A model generated the notes under the pieces. The model was given only the letters and a program-made list of their open reading frames with translations. It was not told where the DNA came from and ran no database searches. 64,000 bases of DNA from Colletes latitarsis (lineage: Eukaryota > Arthropoda > Insecta > Hymenoptera > Colletidae): positions 10,230,001 through 10,294,000 of the forward strand of contig NC_135141.1 of NCBI RefSeq assembly GCF_051014445.1, in the 5' to 3' direction. Below, in pieces: positions 38,798 through 53,300 of this stretch. How positions within the stretch are numbered: the stretch's first letter is position 1; every line of letters starts with the position of its first letter. A program made the translations under genes and the position numbers.

Positions 38798-40340
38798 AGA
38801 AGAAAACCCACGATCTGGCCAAGAAGTATGAGAAAAATGCGATCGTATGAGCCAGATGAGGGCAAATCGCCGATCTAAATGAGACCCAATAGGTGTTATC
38901 CTTTAAAATATTGATCGGGGCCTGGTTTAATAGACTGTTTCAGTGTGGCGCCACATTACTACGTGATCCAAACCAGAAAAAGCCCAGGATCTGGCCAACA
39001 AGTATGCGATAAATGCGAAAGTATGAGCCAGATGATTGCTAATACCAGACATAACCCAGACCTAACCTGTGTTATCCTCTAAAATATTGATCCAATCCAG
39101 GTTTAATTGACTGTTTCAGTGTGGTGCCACATTACTACGTGATCCAAATCAGAAAAAGCCCAGGATCTGGCCAACATGTATACGAAAAATGCGAAAGTAT
39201 GAGACAGTAGAGGGCAAATCCCAGACATAACCCTGACCTAACCAGTATCATCCCCTAAAATATTGATCCAATCCAAGTTTAATTGACAGTTTCGGTGTGG
39301 TACCACATTACTACGTGATCCAAACCAGAAAACCCCAGGATCTGACCAACAAGTATGCGATAAATGCGAAATTATGAGCCAGATGTGGGCAAATCCCAGA
39401 CATAACCAAGACCTAACCGATGTTATCCTCTAAAGTATTGATCGAATGCAGGTTTAATTGACTGCCTCAGTGTGGTACCGCATTACTACGTTATCCATAC
39501 CTGAAGAAACCCAGGATCTGGCCAACAGGTGTGCGAAAGATCCGATAGTATGAGCCAGATGAGGGCAAATCCCAGACATAACCCTGACATAACCGGTGTT
39601 ATCCTCTAAAATATAGATCGAATCCAGGTTTAGTGGAATGTTTCAGTGTGGTACCACGTTTCTACGTGATCAAAACCAGAAAAAACCCAGGATCTGGCTA
39701 ACAAGTATGCGAAAGATGCGATAGTATGATCCTGGTGAGGGCAAACCCCAGACATAACCTTGACCTAACCGGTGTTATCCTCTAACATATACATCGAAAC
39801 CAGGTTTAATTGACTGTTTCAGTGTGGTACCACGTTACTACTTGATCCAAACCTGAAAAAGCCCAGGATCTGGCCAACAGGTTTGCGAAAGATGCGAAAG
39901 TATGAGCCAGATGGTAGCAAATTCCAGACCTAACCCAGACCTAACCGGTGTTATCCTTTAAAATATTGATCGAGCCCAGGTTTAATTGACTGCTTCAGTG
40001 TGGTACGACATTACTACGCGATCCAAACTAGTAGAAGCCCAGGATCTGACCAACAAGTATGCGATAAATGCGAAATTATGAGCCTGATGAGGGCAAATCT
40101 CAGACATAACCAAGACCTATCCGGTGTAATCCTCTAAAATATTGATCCAATCCAAGTTTAATTGACTGTTTCAGTGTGGTACCACATTACTGCGTGATCC
40201 AAACCAGAAATAGCCCAGGATCTGGCCAACAGGTATGCGAAAGATGCGAAAGTATGAGCCGGATGAGGGCAAATCCTAGACATAACTTAAGACCTAATCG
40301 GTGTTATCCTCTAAAATATCCATCGAAACCTGGTTTAATT

Positions 40341-40364
40341 GACTGCTTCAGGGTTATCCAATCC
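40341..40364 (+). repeat. Palindrome-less short monomer, junction 10
   Basis: Duplicate of the 38774 junction, offset 1,567 bp, with the same downstream monomer. Confidence 0.85.
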
Positions 40365-41380
40365 AGAAGAAAACCCACGATCTGGCCAAGAAGTATGAGA
40401 AAAATGCGATCGTATGAGCCAGATGAGGGCAAATCGCCGATCTAAATGAGACCCAATAGGTGTTATCCTTTAAAATATTGATCGGGGCCTGGTTTAATAG
40501 ACTGTTTCAGTGTGGCGCCACATTACTACGTGATCCAAACCAGAAAAAGCCCAGGATCTGGCCAACAAGTATGCGATAAATGCGAAAGTATGAGCCAGAT
40601 GATTGCAAATACCAGACATAACCCAAACCTAAACTGTGTTATCCTCTAAAATATAGATCGAAACCAGGTTTAATTGACTGTTTCAGTGTGGTACCACGTT
40701 ACTACTTGATCCAAACCAGTAAAACCCTAGGATCTGGCCAACAAGTATGCGATAAATGCGAAATTATGAGGCAGATGATTGCAAATACCAGACATAACCC
40801 AGACCTCACGTTTGTTATCCTCTAAAATATTGATCCGATCCAGGTTTAATTGACTGTTTCAGTGTGGTACCACATTACTACGTGGTCCAAACCAGAAGGA
40901 AACCCAGGATCTGGCCAACATGTATACGAAAAATGCGATAGTATGAGCCAGATGAGGGCAAATCCCAGACATAACCCTGACATAACCGGTGTTATCCTCT
41001 AAAATATAGATCGAATCCAGGTTTAGTGGAATGTTTCAGTGTCGTACCACGTTTCTACGTGATCAAAACCAGAAAAAACCCAGGATCTGGCTAACAAGTA
41101 TGCGAAAGATGCGATAGTATGATCCTGGTGAGGGCAAACCCCAGACAAAACCTTGACCTAACCGGTGTTATCCACTAAAATATAGGTCGAATCCAGGTTT
41201 AATTGACTGTTTCAGTGTGGTACCACATTACTACGTGATCCAAACTAGAAAAAGTCCAGGATCTGACAAACAAGTATGCGAAAGATCCGATAGTATGAGC
41301 CAGATGAGGGCATATCCCAGACATAACCCTGACATAACCGGTGTTATCCTCTAAAATATAGATCGAAACCAGGTTTAATT

Positions 41381-41405
41381 GACTGTTTCGGGGTTAACCC
41401 AAACC
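41381..41405 (+). repeat. Palindrome-less short monomer, junction 11
   Basis: gactgtttcgg followed by ggttaacccaaacc. It is one base longer than the other examples and followed by the rare ataagaggcccaggatcc. Confidence 0.8.
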
Positions 41406-41682
41406 ATAAGAGGCCCAGGATCCGGCCAACAGGTATGCGAATGATGCGACGATGTGAGCCAGATGAGGGCAAATCCCAGACATAACCCAGACCTAACCGG
41501 TGTTATCCGCTAAAATATAGATCGAAACCAGGTTTAATTGACTGTTTCAGTGTGGTACCACGTTACTACTTGATCCAAACCAGTAAAACCCTAGGATCTG
41601 GCCAACAAGTATGCGATAAATGCGAAAGTATGAGCCAGATGATTCCAAATACCAGTCGTAACACAAACCTAACCGGTGTTAC

Positions 41683-43780
41683 CCTCTCAAATATAAATCG
41701 AAACCAGATTTAATTGACTGTTTCAGTGTGGTACGCCATTACTACGTGATCCAAACGAGAGGAAAACCCAGGATCTGGCGAACAAGTTTGCGATAAATGC
41801 GAAAGTATGAGCCAGATGTGGGCTAATCCCAGACATAACCCATACCTAACCGGTGTTATCCTCTAAAATATTGATCCAATCCAAGTTTAATTGACAGTTT
41901 CAGTGTGGTACCATATTGCTACGTGATTCAAACCAGAAAACCTCAGGATCTGGCCAACAAGTATGCGATAAATGCGAAAGTATGAGCCAGATGATTGCTA
42001 ATACCAGACATAACCCAGACCTAACCTGTGTTATCCTCTAAAATATTGATCCAATCCAGGTTTAATTGACTGTTTCAGTGTGGTACCACATTACTACGTG
42101 GTCTAAACTAGAAAAAGCCCAGGATCTGACCAACAAGTATGCGATAAATGCGAAATTATGAGCCAGATGAGGGCAAATCCTAGACATAACCAAAACCTAA
42201 CCGGTGTTATCCACTAAAATATAGATCGAAACCAGATTTAATTTTCTGTTTCAGTGTGGTACCATGTTACTACGTTATCGAAACCAGGAGAAAACCCAGG
42301 ATCTGGCCAAGAAGTATGAGAAAACAGCGAACGTATGCGCCAGATGAGGGCAAATTGCAGACGTAACCCGGACCTAACCGGTGTTATCCTCTGAAATATA
42401 CATCGAAACCAGGTTTAATTGACTGTTTCAGTGTGGTACCATATTACTACGTGATGAAAACCAGAAAAAACCCAGGATCTGGCTAACAAGTATACGAAAG
42501 ATGCGATAGTATGAGCAAGATGAGGGCAAAGCCCAGACATAACCCTGATCTAACCGGTGTTATCCTCTAAAATATAAATCGAAACCAGGCTTTGTTGACT
42601 GTTTCAGTGGGGTACCACATTACTGCGTGATCCAAACCAGAAATAGCCCAGGATCTGGCCAACAGGTATGCGAAAGATGCGAAAGTATGAGCCAGATGAG
42701 GGCAAATGCCAGACATAACCCAGACCCAACTGGTGTTATCCTCTAAACTATCCATCGAAACCAGATTTAACTGACTGTTTCAGGGTTATCCAAATCAGAA
42801 AAAGCCCAGGATCTGGCTAACAAGTATACGAAAGATGCGATAGTATGAGCCAGATGAGGTCAAATCCCAGACATAACCCTGACCTAACCGGTGTTATCCT
42901 CTCAAATATAAATCGAAACCAGGTTTAGTTGACTGTTTCAGTGTAGTACCACATTACTGCGTGCTCCAAACCAGAAAACCCCAGGCTCTGGTCAACAGAT
43001 ATGCGAAAGATGCGAATGTATGAGCCAGATGAGGGCAAATCCCAGACATAACCCAGACCTAACCGGTGTTATCCTCTAAAATATAGATCGAATCCAGGTT
43101 TAATTGACTGTTTCAGTGTGATACCACATTACTACGTGATTCCAGACAGAAAGAGCCCAGGATCTGGCCAACAAGTATGCGAAGAATGCGAAATTATGAG
43201 CCAGATGAGGGCAAATCCCAGACATAACCCAGACCTAACCGGTGTTATCCTCTAAAATATTGATCCAATCCAAGTTTAATTGTCAGTTTCAGTGTGGTAC
43301 CAAATAACTACGTGATCTAAACCAGAAAACCTCAGGATCTGGCCAACAAGTATGCGATAAATGCGAAAGTATGAGCCAGATGATTGCTAATACCAGACAT
43401 AACCCAGACCTAACCTGTGTTATCCTCTAAAATATTGATCCAATCCAGGTTTAATTGACTGTTTCAGTGTGGTACCACATTACTACGTGATCCAAACTAG
43501 AAAAAGCCCAGGATCTGACCAACCAGTATGCGATAAATGCGAAATTATGAGCCGGCTGGGGGCAACTCCCAGACATAACCAAGACCTAACCGGTGTTATC
43601 GTCTAAAATATTGATCCAATCCAGGTTTAATTGATTGTTTCAATGTGGTACCACATTACTACGTGACCCAAACTAGAAAAAGCCCAGGATCTGACTAACA
43701 AGTATGCGATAAATGCGAAATTATGAGGCAGATGATTGCAAATCCCAGACATAAGCTAGACCTAACCGGTGTTATCCTCT
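41683..43780 (+). repeat. Duplicated block, downstream copy
   Basis: Counterpart of 35061-37320. Around 43081-43118 a gatcgaatccaggttt end joins directly to gactgtttcagtgtgatacc, so one full monomer present in the upstream copy is missing while the 176-bp register is kept. This is a clean product of unequal exchange. Confidence 0.82.
42773..42796 (+). repeat. Palindrome-less short monomer, junction 12
   Basis: Duplicate of the 36150 junction inside the downstream block. Confidence 0.85.
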
Positions 43781-45880
43781 AAAATATTGATCCAATCCAA
43801 GTTTAATTGATAGTTTCAGTGTGGTACCAAATTACTACGTGATCCAAACCAGAAAAAGCCCTGGATCTGGCCAAGACGTATGCGGTAAATGCGAAAGTAT
43901 GAGCCAGATGAGGGCAAATCCCACACATAAACCAGACCTAACCGGTGTTATCCTCTAAAATATTGATCCAGTCCAAGTTTAATTGACTGTTTCAGTGTGG
44001 TACCACATTACTACGTGATTCAAAGTAGAAAAAGCCCAGGATCTGGCCAAAAGGTATTCGAATGATGCGAAAGTATGAGCCAGATGAGGGCAAATTCCAG
44101 ACAAAACCCAGACCAAACCGGTGTTATCGTCCAAAATATAGATCGAATCCAGGTTTAGTGGACTGTTTCAGTGCGGATCCACATTTCTACGTGATCCAAA
44201 CCAGAAAAAACCCAGGATCTGGATAACAAGTATGCGAAAGATGCGATGGTATGAAACTGATGAGGGCAAATCCCAGACATAACCCTGACCTAACCGGTGT
44301 TATCCTCTAAAATATACATCGAAACCATGTTTAATTCACTGCTTCAGTGTGGTACCACATTACTACGTGATCCAAACCAGAAAACCCCAGGATCTGGCCA
44401 ACAGGTATGCGAAAGATGCGATAGTATGGGCCAGATAATGGCAAATCCCAGACATAACCCTGACCTAACCGTTGTTATCCTCTAAAATATAAATCGATAC
44501 CATGTTTAATTGACTGTGTCAGTGTGGTACCACATTACTGCGTGATCCAAACCAGAAATAGCCCAGGATCTGGCCAACAGGTATGCGAAAGGTGCGAAAG
44601 TATGAGCCAGATGAGGCCAAATGCCTGACATAACCCAGATCCAACCGGTGTTATCCTCTAAAATATACATCGAAACCAGGTTTAAATCACTGTTTCAGGG
44701 TTATCCAAACCAGAAGAAAACCCACGATCTGGCCAAGAAGTATGAGAAAAATGCGAGCGTATGAGCCGATGAGGGCAAATCGCCGATCTAAACGAGGCCC
44801 AACAGGTCTTATCCCTTAAAATATTGATCGGGGCCTGGTTTAATTGACTGTTTCAGTGTGGTACCACATTACTACGTGATCCAAACTAGAAAAAGCCCAG
44901 GATCTGGCGGACAAGCTTGCGATAAATGCGACAGTATGAGCCAGATGAGGGCAAATCCCAGACATAAGCCAGACCTAACCGGTGTTATCCTCTAAAATAT
45001 TCATCCAATCCAAGTTTAATTGACTGTTTCAGTGTGGTACCACATTTGTTCGTGATCCAAACCAGAAAAAACACAGGATCTGGCCAACAGGTATGCGAAT
45101 GATGCGAAAGTATGAGCCAGATGAGGGCAAATCCCAGACATAAGCCAGACCTAACCGGTGTTATCCTCTAAAATATTCATCCAATCCAAGTTTAATTGAC
45201 TGTTTCAGTGTTGTACCACATTTGTACGTGATCCTAACCAGTAAAACCCAGGGATCTGGCCAACATGTATGCTATAGATGCGAAAGTATGAGTCAGATGA
45301 ATGCAAATACCAGACCTAACACAAACCTAACCGGTGCTATTCTCTAAAATATAGATCGAAACCAGATTTAATTTTCTGTTTCAGTGTGGTACCACATTAC
45401 TACGTCATCCAAACCAGAAGAAAGCCCAGGATCTGGCCAAGATGTATGAGAAAAAAGCGAACATATGTACGAGATGTGGGCAAATCGCGGACGTAACCCA
45501 GACCTAGCCGGTGTTTTCCTCTAAAATATTGTTCGAATCCCGGTTTAATTGGCTGTTTCAGTGTGGTAGCACATTACTACGTCATGGAAACCAGAAAAAA
45601 CCCAGGATCTGGCCAAAAGATATGCGAAAGATGCGACCGTATGAGCCAGATGAGGGCAACTCCCAGACATAACCCAGACCTAACCGGTGTTATCCTCTAA
45701 AGTATACATCGAAACCAGGTTTAATTGACTGTTTCAGTGTGGTATCACATTAGTACGTGATCCAAACCAGAAAAAACCCAGGATCTGGCCAACAGGTATG
45801 CGAAAGGTGCGAAAGTATGAGCGAGATGATGGCAAATTCCAGATCTAACCCAGACCTAACCGTTGTTATCGTCTAAAATA
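43781..45880 (+). repeat. Mixed satellite
   Basis: No long duplication was identified here. It contains the palindrome-less monomer at 44688, followed by a cacgatctggccaagaag / cgccgatctaaacgag monomer matching those near 38.8 and 40.4 kb, and a small repeat of cattcatccaatccaag monomers near 45000 and 45176. Confidence 0.75.
44688..44711 (+). repeat. Palindrome-less short monomer, junction 13
   Basis: Lead changed to cactgtttcag, then ggttatcc. Followed by the cacgatctggccaagaag / cgccgatctaaacgag monomer, as at 38774 and 40341. Confidence 0.85.
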
Positions 45881-48800
45881 TTGTTCGAATCCAGTATGAA
45901 TTGACTGTTTCAGTGTGGTACCACATTACTACGTGATCCAAACCAGTAAAACCCTAGGATCTGGCCAACATGTATGCGATAAATGCGAAAGTATGAGCCA
46001 GATGAATGCAAATACCAGACCTAACTAAAACCTAACCGGTGTTATCCTCTAAAATATAGTACGACCCCAGATTTAATTTTCTGTTTCAGTGTGGTACTAC
46101 GTTTCTACGTTATCCAAACCAGAAGAAATCCCAGGATCTGGCCAAGATGTATGCGAAGAAAGCGAACGTATGAGCCAGATGTGGGCAAATCGCGGACGTA
46201 ACCCAGACCTAGCCGGTGTTATCCTCTAAAGTATACATCGAAACCAGGTTTAATTGACAGTTTCAGTGTGGTACCACATTACTACGTGATCCAAACCAGA
46301 AAACCCCAGGGTCTGGCCAACAGGTATGCGAAAGATGCGACAGTATGAGCCAGATGAGGGCAATTCGCAGGCGTAACCCAGACCTAACCGGTGTTATCCT
46401 CTAAAGTATACATCGAAACCAGGTTTAATTGACTGTGTCAGTGTGGTACCACATTACTGCGTGATCCATACCAGAAATAGCCCAGGATCTGGCAAACAGG
46501 TATGCGAAAGATGCGAAAGTATGAGCCAGATGAGGGCAAATCCCAGACATAGGCCAGACCTAACCGGTGTTATCCTCTAAAATATTGCTCCAATCCAAGT
46601 TTAATTGACTGTCTCAGTGTGGTACCACATTACTACGTGATCCAAACTAGAAAAGGCCCAGGATCTGGCCAACAGGTATGCGAATGAAGCGAAAGTATGA
46701 GCCAGATGAGGGCAAATCCCAGACATAACCCAGACCTAACCGGTGTTATCCTCTAAAATATAGGTTGTATCAAGGTTTAGTGGACTGTTTCAGTGTGGTA
46801 CCACATTTGTACGTGATCCAAACCAGAAAATACCCAGGATCTTGCCAACAGGTATGCGAATGATGCCAAAGTATGAGCCAGATGAGGGCAAATCCCAGAC
46901 TAAAGCCAGACCTAACCGTTGTTATCCTCTAAAATATTGATCCAATCCAAGTTTAATTGACTGTTTCAGTGTGGTACCACATTTGTACGTGATCCAAACT
47001 AGAAAAAACCCAGGATCTGGCTAACAAGTATGCGAAAGATGCGATAGTGTGAGCCAGATGAGGGCAAATACCAGACCTAACACAAACCTCACCGGTGGTA
47101 TCCTCTAAAATATTGTTCGAATCCAGGATGAATTGACTGTTTCAGTGTGGTACCACATTACTACGTGATCCAAACCAGTAAAACCCTAGGATCTGGCCAA
47201 AATGTATGCGATAAATGCGATAGTATGAGCCAGATGAATGCAAATACCAGACCTAACTAAAACCTAACCGGTGTTATCCTCCAAAATAGAGATCGACCCC
47301 AGATTTAATTTTCTGTCCAAGTGTGGTACCACATTTCTACGTTATCCAAACCAGAAGAAAACCCAGGATCTGGCCAAGATGTATGCGAAGAAAGCGAACG
47401 TATGAGCCAGATGTGGGCAAATCGCGGACGTAACCCAGACCTAGCCGGTGTTATCCTCTAAAATATATGTCGTATCAAGGTTTAGTGGACTGTTTCAGTG
47501 TGGTACCACATTTCTACGTGATACAAACCAGAAATAACCCAGGATCTGGCCAACAGGTATGCGAATGAAGCGAAAGTATGAGCCAGATGAGGGCAAATCC
47601 CAGACATAACCCAGACCTAACCGGTGTTATCCTCTAAAATATAGGTTGTATCAAGGTTTAGTGGACTGTTTCAGTGTGGTACCACATTTGTACGTGATCC
47701 AAACCAGAAAATACCCAGGATCTTGCCAACAGGTATGCGAATGATGCGAAAGTATGAGCCAGATGAGGGCAAATCCCAGACATAAGCCAGACCTAACCGT
47801 TGTTATCCTCTAAAATATTGATCCAATCCAAGTTTAATTGACTGTTTTAGTGTGGTACCACATTTGTACGTGATCCAAACTAGAAAAAACCCAGGATCTG
47901 GCTAACAAGTATGCGAAAGATGCGATAGTGTGAGCCAGATGAGGGCAAATACCAGACCTAACACAAACCTCACCGGTGGTATCCTCTAAGATATAGATCG
48001 AAACCAGGTATAATTGACTGTTGCAGTGTTGAACCACATTACTACGTGATCCAAACCAGAAAAAGCCCAGGATCTGACCATCAGGTATGCGAAAGATGCG
48101 AAAGTATGAGCCAGATGATGGCAAATTCCAGATCTAACCCAGACCTAACCGTTGTTATCGTCTAAAATATTGTTCGAATCCAGGATGAATTGACTGTTTC
48201 AGTGTGGTACCACATTACTACGTGATCCAAACCAGTAAAACCCTAGGATCTGGCCAAAATGTATGCGATAAATGCGAAAGTATGAGCCAGATGAATGCAA
48301 ATACCAGACCTAACTAAAACCTAACCGGTGTTATCCTCTAAAATAGAGATCGACCCCAGATTTAATTTTCTGTTTCAGTGTGGTACCACATTTCTACGTT
48401 ATCCAAACCAGAAGAAAACCCAGGATCTGGCCAAGATGTATGCGAAGAAAGCGAACGTATGAGCCAGATGTGGGCAAATCGCGGACGTAACCCAGACCTA
48501 GCCGGTGTTATCCTCTAAAATATAGGTCGTATCAAGGTTTAGTGGACTGTTTCAGTGTGGTACCACATTTCTACGTGATACAAACCAGAAATAACCCAGG
48601 ATCTGGCTAACAAGTATGCGAATGATGCGAAAGTATGAGCCAGATGAGGGCAAATCCCGGACATAACCCAGACCTAACGGGAGTTATCCTCTAAAATATA
48701 GGTCGTATCAAGGTTTAGTGGACTGTTTCAGTGTGGTACTACATTTGTACGTGATCCAAACCAGAAAATACCCAAGATCTTGCCAACAGGTATGCGAATG

Positions 48801-49400
48801 ATGCGAAAGTATGAGCCAGATGAGGGCAAATCCCAGACATAAGCCAGACCTAACCGTTGGTATCCTCTAAAATATTGATCCAATCCAAGTTTAATTGACT
48901 GTTTCAGTGTGGTACCACATTTGTACGCGATCCAAACTAGAAAAAGCCCAGGATCTGGCCAACAGGTATGCGAATGATGCGAAAGTATGAGCCAGATGAG
49001 GGCAAATCCCAGACATAACCCTGACCTAACCGGTGATATCCACTAAAATATAGATCGAATCCAGGATGAATTGACTGTTTCAGTGTGGTACCACATTACT
49101 ACGTGATCCAAACCAGTAAAACCCTAGGATGTGGCCAACATGTATGCGATAAATGCGAAAGTATGAGCCAGATGAATGCAAATACCAGACCTAACACAAA
49201 CCTAACCGGTGTTATTCCCTAAAATATAGATCGAAACTAGATTTAATTTTCTGTTTCAGTGTGGTATGACATTACTACGTTATCCAAACCAGAAGAAAAC
49301 CCAGGATCCAGCCAAGATGTATGAGAAAAAAGCGAACGTATGAGCCAGATGTGGGCAAATCGCGGACGTAACCCAGACCTAGCCGGTGTTATCCGCTAAA
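45880..49400 (+). repeat. Marker monomer pair at 7-, 6- and 5-monomer spacing
   Basis: A distinctive pair (atccag.atgaattgac + agtaaaaccctagg + gatgaatgcaaatacc, followed by atttaattttctg + gcgaacg + tgggcaaatcgcggacg) starts near 45882, 47114, 48171 and 49052. The spacings are 1,232, 1,057 and 881 bp, that is 7, 6 and 5 monomers. In between, the taggttgtatcaagg monomers at 46761 and 47642 are also 881 bp apart. Confidence 0.82.
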
Positions 49401-49710
49401 ATATAGATCCAATCCAAGTTTAATTGACTGTTGCAGTGTTGAACCACATTACTACGTGATCCAAACCAGGAGAAGCCCAGGATCTGACCAACAGGTATGC
49501 GAAAGATGCGAAAGTATGAGCCAGATGATGGCAAATTCCAGACCTAACCCAGACCTAACCGTTGTTATCGTCTAAAATATTGTTCGAATCCAGGATGAAT
49601 TGACTGTTTCAGTGTGGTACCACATTACTACGTCATGGAAACCAGAAAAATCCCAGGATCTGGCCAAAAGGTATGCGAAAGATGCGACAGTATGAGCCAG
49701 ATGAGGGCAA

Positions 49711-49735
49711 ATCCCAGGCAGAAACGAGTGCCAAC
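49711..49735 (+). repeat. Diverged internal block, caggcagaaacgag type (example)
   Basis: A second replacement of the same segment, reading ccaggcagaaacgagtgcc, followed by gtgttttcct and attgttcgaatcc. Further copies lie near 54643 and 60793. The aaacgag core resembles the cgcctat type, so the two may be related. Confidence 0.78.
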
Positions 49736-50389
49736 AGGTGTTTTCCTATAAAATATTGTTCGAATCCAGGTTTAATTGACTGTTTCAGTGTGGTAGCACA
49801 TTACTACGTCATGGAAACCAGAAAAAACCCAGGATCTGGCCAAAAGGTATGCGAAAGATGCGACAGTATGAGCCAGATGAGGGCAATTCGCAGGCGTAAC
49901 CCAGACCTAACCGGTGTTATCCTCTAAAGTATACATCGAAACCAGGTTTAATTGACTGTTTCAGTGTGGTATCACATTAGTACGTGATCCAAACCAGAAA
50001 AAGCCCAGGATCTGGCCAACAGGTATGCGAAAGATGCGACAGTGTGAGCCAGATGAGGACAAATCCCAGACATAACCCAGACCTAACCGGTGTTATCCGC
50101 TAAAATATAGATCCAATCCAAGTTTAATTGACTGTTGCAGTGTTGAACCACATTACTACGTGATCCAAACCAGAAGAAGCCCAGGATCTGACCAACAGGT
50201 ATGCGAAAGATGCGAAAGTATGAGCCAGATGATGGCAAATTCCAGACCTAACCCAGACCTAACCGTTGTTATCGTCTAAAATATTGCTCGAATCCATGAT
50301 GAATTGACTGTTTCAGTGTGGTATCACATTAGTACGTGATGCAAACCAGAAAAAGCCCAGGATCTGGTCGACAGGTATGCGAAAGATGC

Positions 50390-53300
50390 GAAAGTATGTG
50401 CCAGATGAGGGCAAATCGCAGACGTAACCCAGACCTCACCGGTGTTATCCTCTAAAATATACATCGAAACCAGGTTTAATTGAAAGTTTCAGTGAGGTAC
50501 CACATTACTACGTGATCCAAACCAGAGGAAAACCCAGGACCTGACGAACAAGTTTGCGATAAATGCGAAAGTATGAGCCAGGTGAGGGCAAATCCCAGAC
50601 ATAAGCCAGACCTAACCGGTGTTATCCTCTAAAATATTGATCCAATCCAAGTTTAATTGACAGTTTCAGTGTGGTACCACATATTGACGTGATCCAAACC
50701 AGAAAACCCCAGGATCTGGCCAACAGGTATGAGAATGATGCGATAGTATGAGCCAGATGAGGGCAAATCCCAGACATAACCCTGACCTAACCGGTGATAT
50801 CCTCTAAAATATACATCGAAACCAGGTTTAATTGAAAGTTTCAGTGTGGTACGAAATTACTACGTGATCCAAACCAGAGGAAAACCCAGGATCTGACGAA
50901 CAAGTTTGCGATAAATGCGAATGTATGAGCCAGGTGAAGGCAAATCCCAGACATAAGCCAGACCTAACCGGTGTTATCCTCTAAAATGTCGGTGCAATCC
51001 AAGTTTAATTGACTGTTTCAGTGTGGTACCACATTACTACGTGATCCAAACTAGAAAATGCCCAGGATCTGGCCAACAGGTATGCGAATGATGCGAAAGT
51101 ATGAGCCAGATGGGGGCAAATCCCAGACATAACCCAGACCTAACCGGTGTTATCCTCTAAAATATAGGTCGTATCAAGGTTTAGTGGACTGTTTCAGTGT
51201 GGTACCACATTTCTACGTGATACAAACCAGAAATAACCCAGGATCTGGCTAACAAGTATGCGAATGATGCGATGGTATGAGCCTGATGAGGGCAAATCCC
51301 AGACATAACCCTGACCTAACCGGTGTTATCCTCCAAAATATAAATCGAAACCAGGTTTAATTGAAAGTTTCAGTGTGGTATCACATTAGTACGTGATCCA
51401 AACCAGGAAAAGCCCAGGATCTGGCAAATAGGTATGCGAAAGATGCGACAGTGTGAGCCAGATGAGGGCAAACCCCGGACATAAGCCAGACCTAACCGTT
51501 GTTGTCCTCTAAAATATTGATCCAATCCAAGTTTAATTGACTGTTTCAGTGTGGTACCACATTTGTGCGTGATCCAAACCAGAAAATACCCAGGATCTTG
51601 CCAACAGGTATGCGAATGATGCGAAAGTATGAGCCAGATAATGGCAAATCCCAGACATAACCCTGACCTAACCGGTGTTATCCTCTAAAATATACATCGA
51701 AACCAGGATTAGTTGACTGTTTCAGTGTGGTACGACATCACTACGTGATCCAAACCAGAGAAAAACCCAGGATCTGGCGGACAAGTTTGCGATAAATGCG
51801 AAAGTATGAGCCAGATGTGGGGCAAATCCCTGACATAAGCCAGACCTAACCGTTGTTATCCTCTAAAATATTGATCCAATCCAAGTTTAATTGACTGTTT
51901 CAGTGTGGTTCCACATTTGTACGTGATCCAAACTAGAAAAAGCCCAGGATCTGGCCAACAGGTATGCGAATGATGCGGAAGTATGAGCCAGATGAGGGCA
52001 AATCCCAGACATAAGCCAGACCTAACCGGTGTTATCCTCTAAAATATAGATCGAATCCTGGTTTAGTGGACTGTTTCAGTGTGGTACCACATTTCTACGT
52101 GATACAAACCAGAAATAACCCAGGATCTGGCTAACAGGTATGCGACAAAAGCGAATGAATGAACCAGATGAGGGCAAATACCAGACATAACCCAGTCCTA
52201 ACCGGTGTTATCCTCTAAAATATAGATCGAAACCAGGTTTAATTAACAGTTCCAGTGTGGTACCACATTACTACGTGATCCAAACCAGAAAACACCAGGA
52301 TCTGGCCAACAGGTATGCGAAAGATGCGACAGTGTGAGCCAGATGAGGGCAAATCTCAGACATAACCCAGACCTAACCGGTGTTATCCGGTAAAACATAG
52401 ATCGAAACCAGATTTAATTGACAGTTTCAGTGTGGTACCACATTACTACGTGATCCAAACCAGAAAACCCCAGAGTCTGGCCAACAGGTATGCGAAAGAT
52501 GCGATAGTATGAGCCAGATAATGGCAAATCCCAGACATAACCCTGACCTAACCGGTGATATCCTCCAAAATATAAATCGATACCAGGTTTAATTGACAGT
52601 TTCAGTGTGGTACCACATATTGACGTGATCCAAACCAGAAAACCCCAGGATCTGGCCAACAGGTATGCGAATGATGCGATAGTATGAGCCAGATGAGGGC
52701 AAATCCCAGACATAACCCTGACCTAACCGGTGATATCCTCTAAAATATACATCGAAACCAGGTTTAATTGAAAGTTTCAGTGTGGTACGAAATTACTACG
52801 TGATCCAAACCAGAGGAAAACCCAGGATCTGACGAACAAGTTTGCGATAAATGCGAAAGTATGATCCAGGTGAGGGCAAATCCCAGACATAAGCCAGACC
52901 TAACCGGTGTTATCCTCTAAAATGTCGGTGCAATCCAAGTTTAATTGACTGTTTCAGTGTGGTACCACACTACTACGTGATCAAAACTAGAAAATGCCCA
53001 GGATCTGGCCAACAGGTATGCGAATGATGCGAAAGTATGAGCCAGATGAGGGCAAATCCCAGACATAACCCAGACCTAACCGGTGTTATCCTCTAAAATA
53101 TAGGTCGTATCAAGGTTTAGTGGACTGTTTCAATGTGGTACCACATTTCTACGTGATACAAACCAGAAATAACCCAGGATCTGGCTAACAAGTATGCGAA
53201 TGATGCGATGGTATGGGCCCGATGAGGGCAAATCGCAGGCGTAACCCAGACCTAACCGGTGTTATCCTGTAAAGTATACATCGAAACCAGGTTTAATTGA

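Larger units (their letters stand above)
37670..41170 (+). repeat. Nested 9-mer and 10-mer duplications
   Basis: 37.67-38.05 kb matches 39.41-39.79 kb at an offset of 1,745 bp (10 monomers, one shortened; marker gctcagtgt..taccgcatt). 38.53-39.05 kb matches 40.10-40.60 kb at 1,567 bp (9 monomers, one shortened; marker cacgatctggccaagaag). The gtggaatg variant near 37890, 39636 and 41028 links the copies. Confidence 0.8.

Noticed and set aside
45531..45545. CENP-B box
   Set aside because: gttcgaatcccgg looked close, but the spacing of the A and CGGG elements in NTTCGNNNNANNCGGGN is not met here. I saw no match in other monomers by eye; a pattern search would settle it.
47834..48124. Minus-strand frames of about 90-100 codons (GQILGFFWFGSRSNVV-like)
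   Set aside because: Antisense reading of the same monomers, recurring across the array with stops at variant positions. The apparent hydrophobic stretch comes from the repeat sequence.
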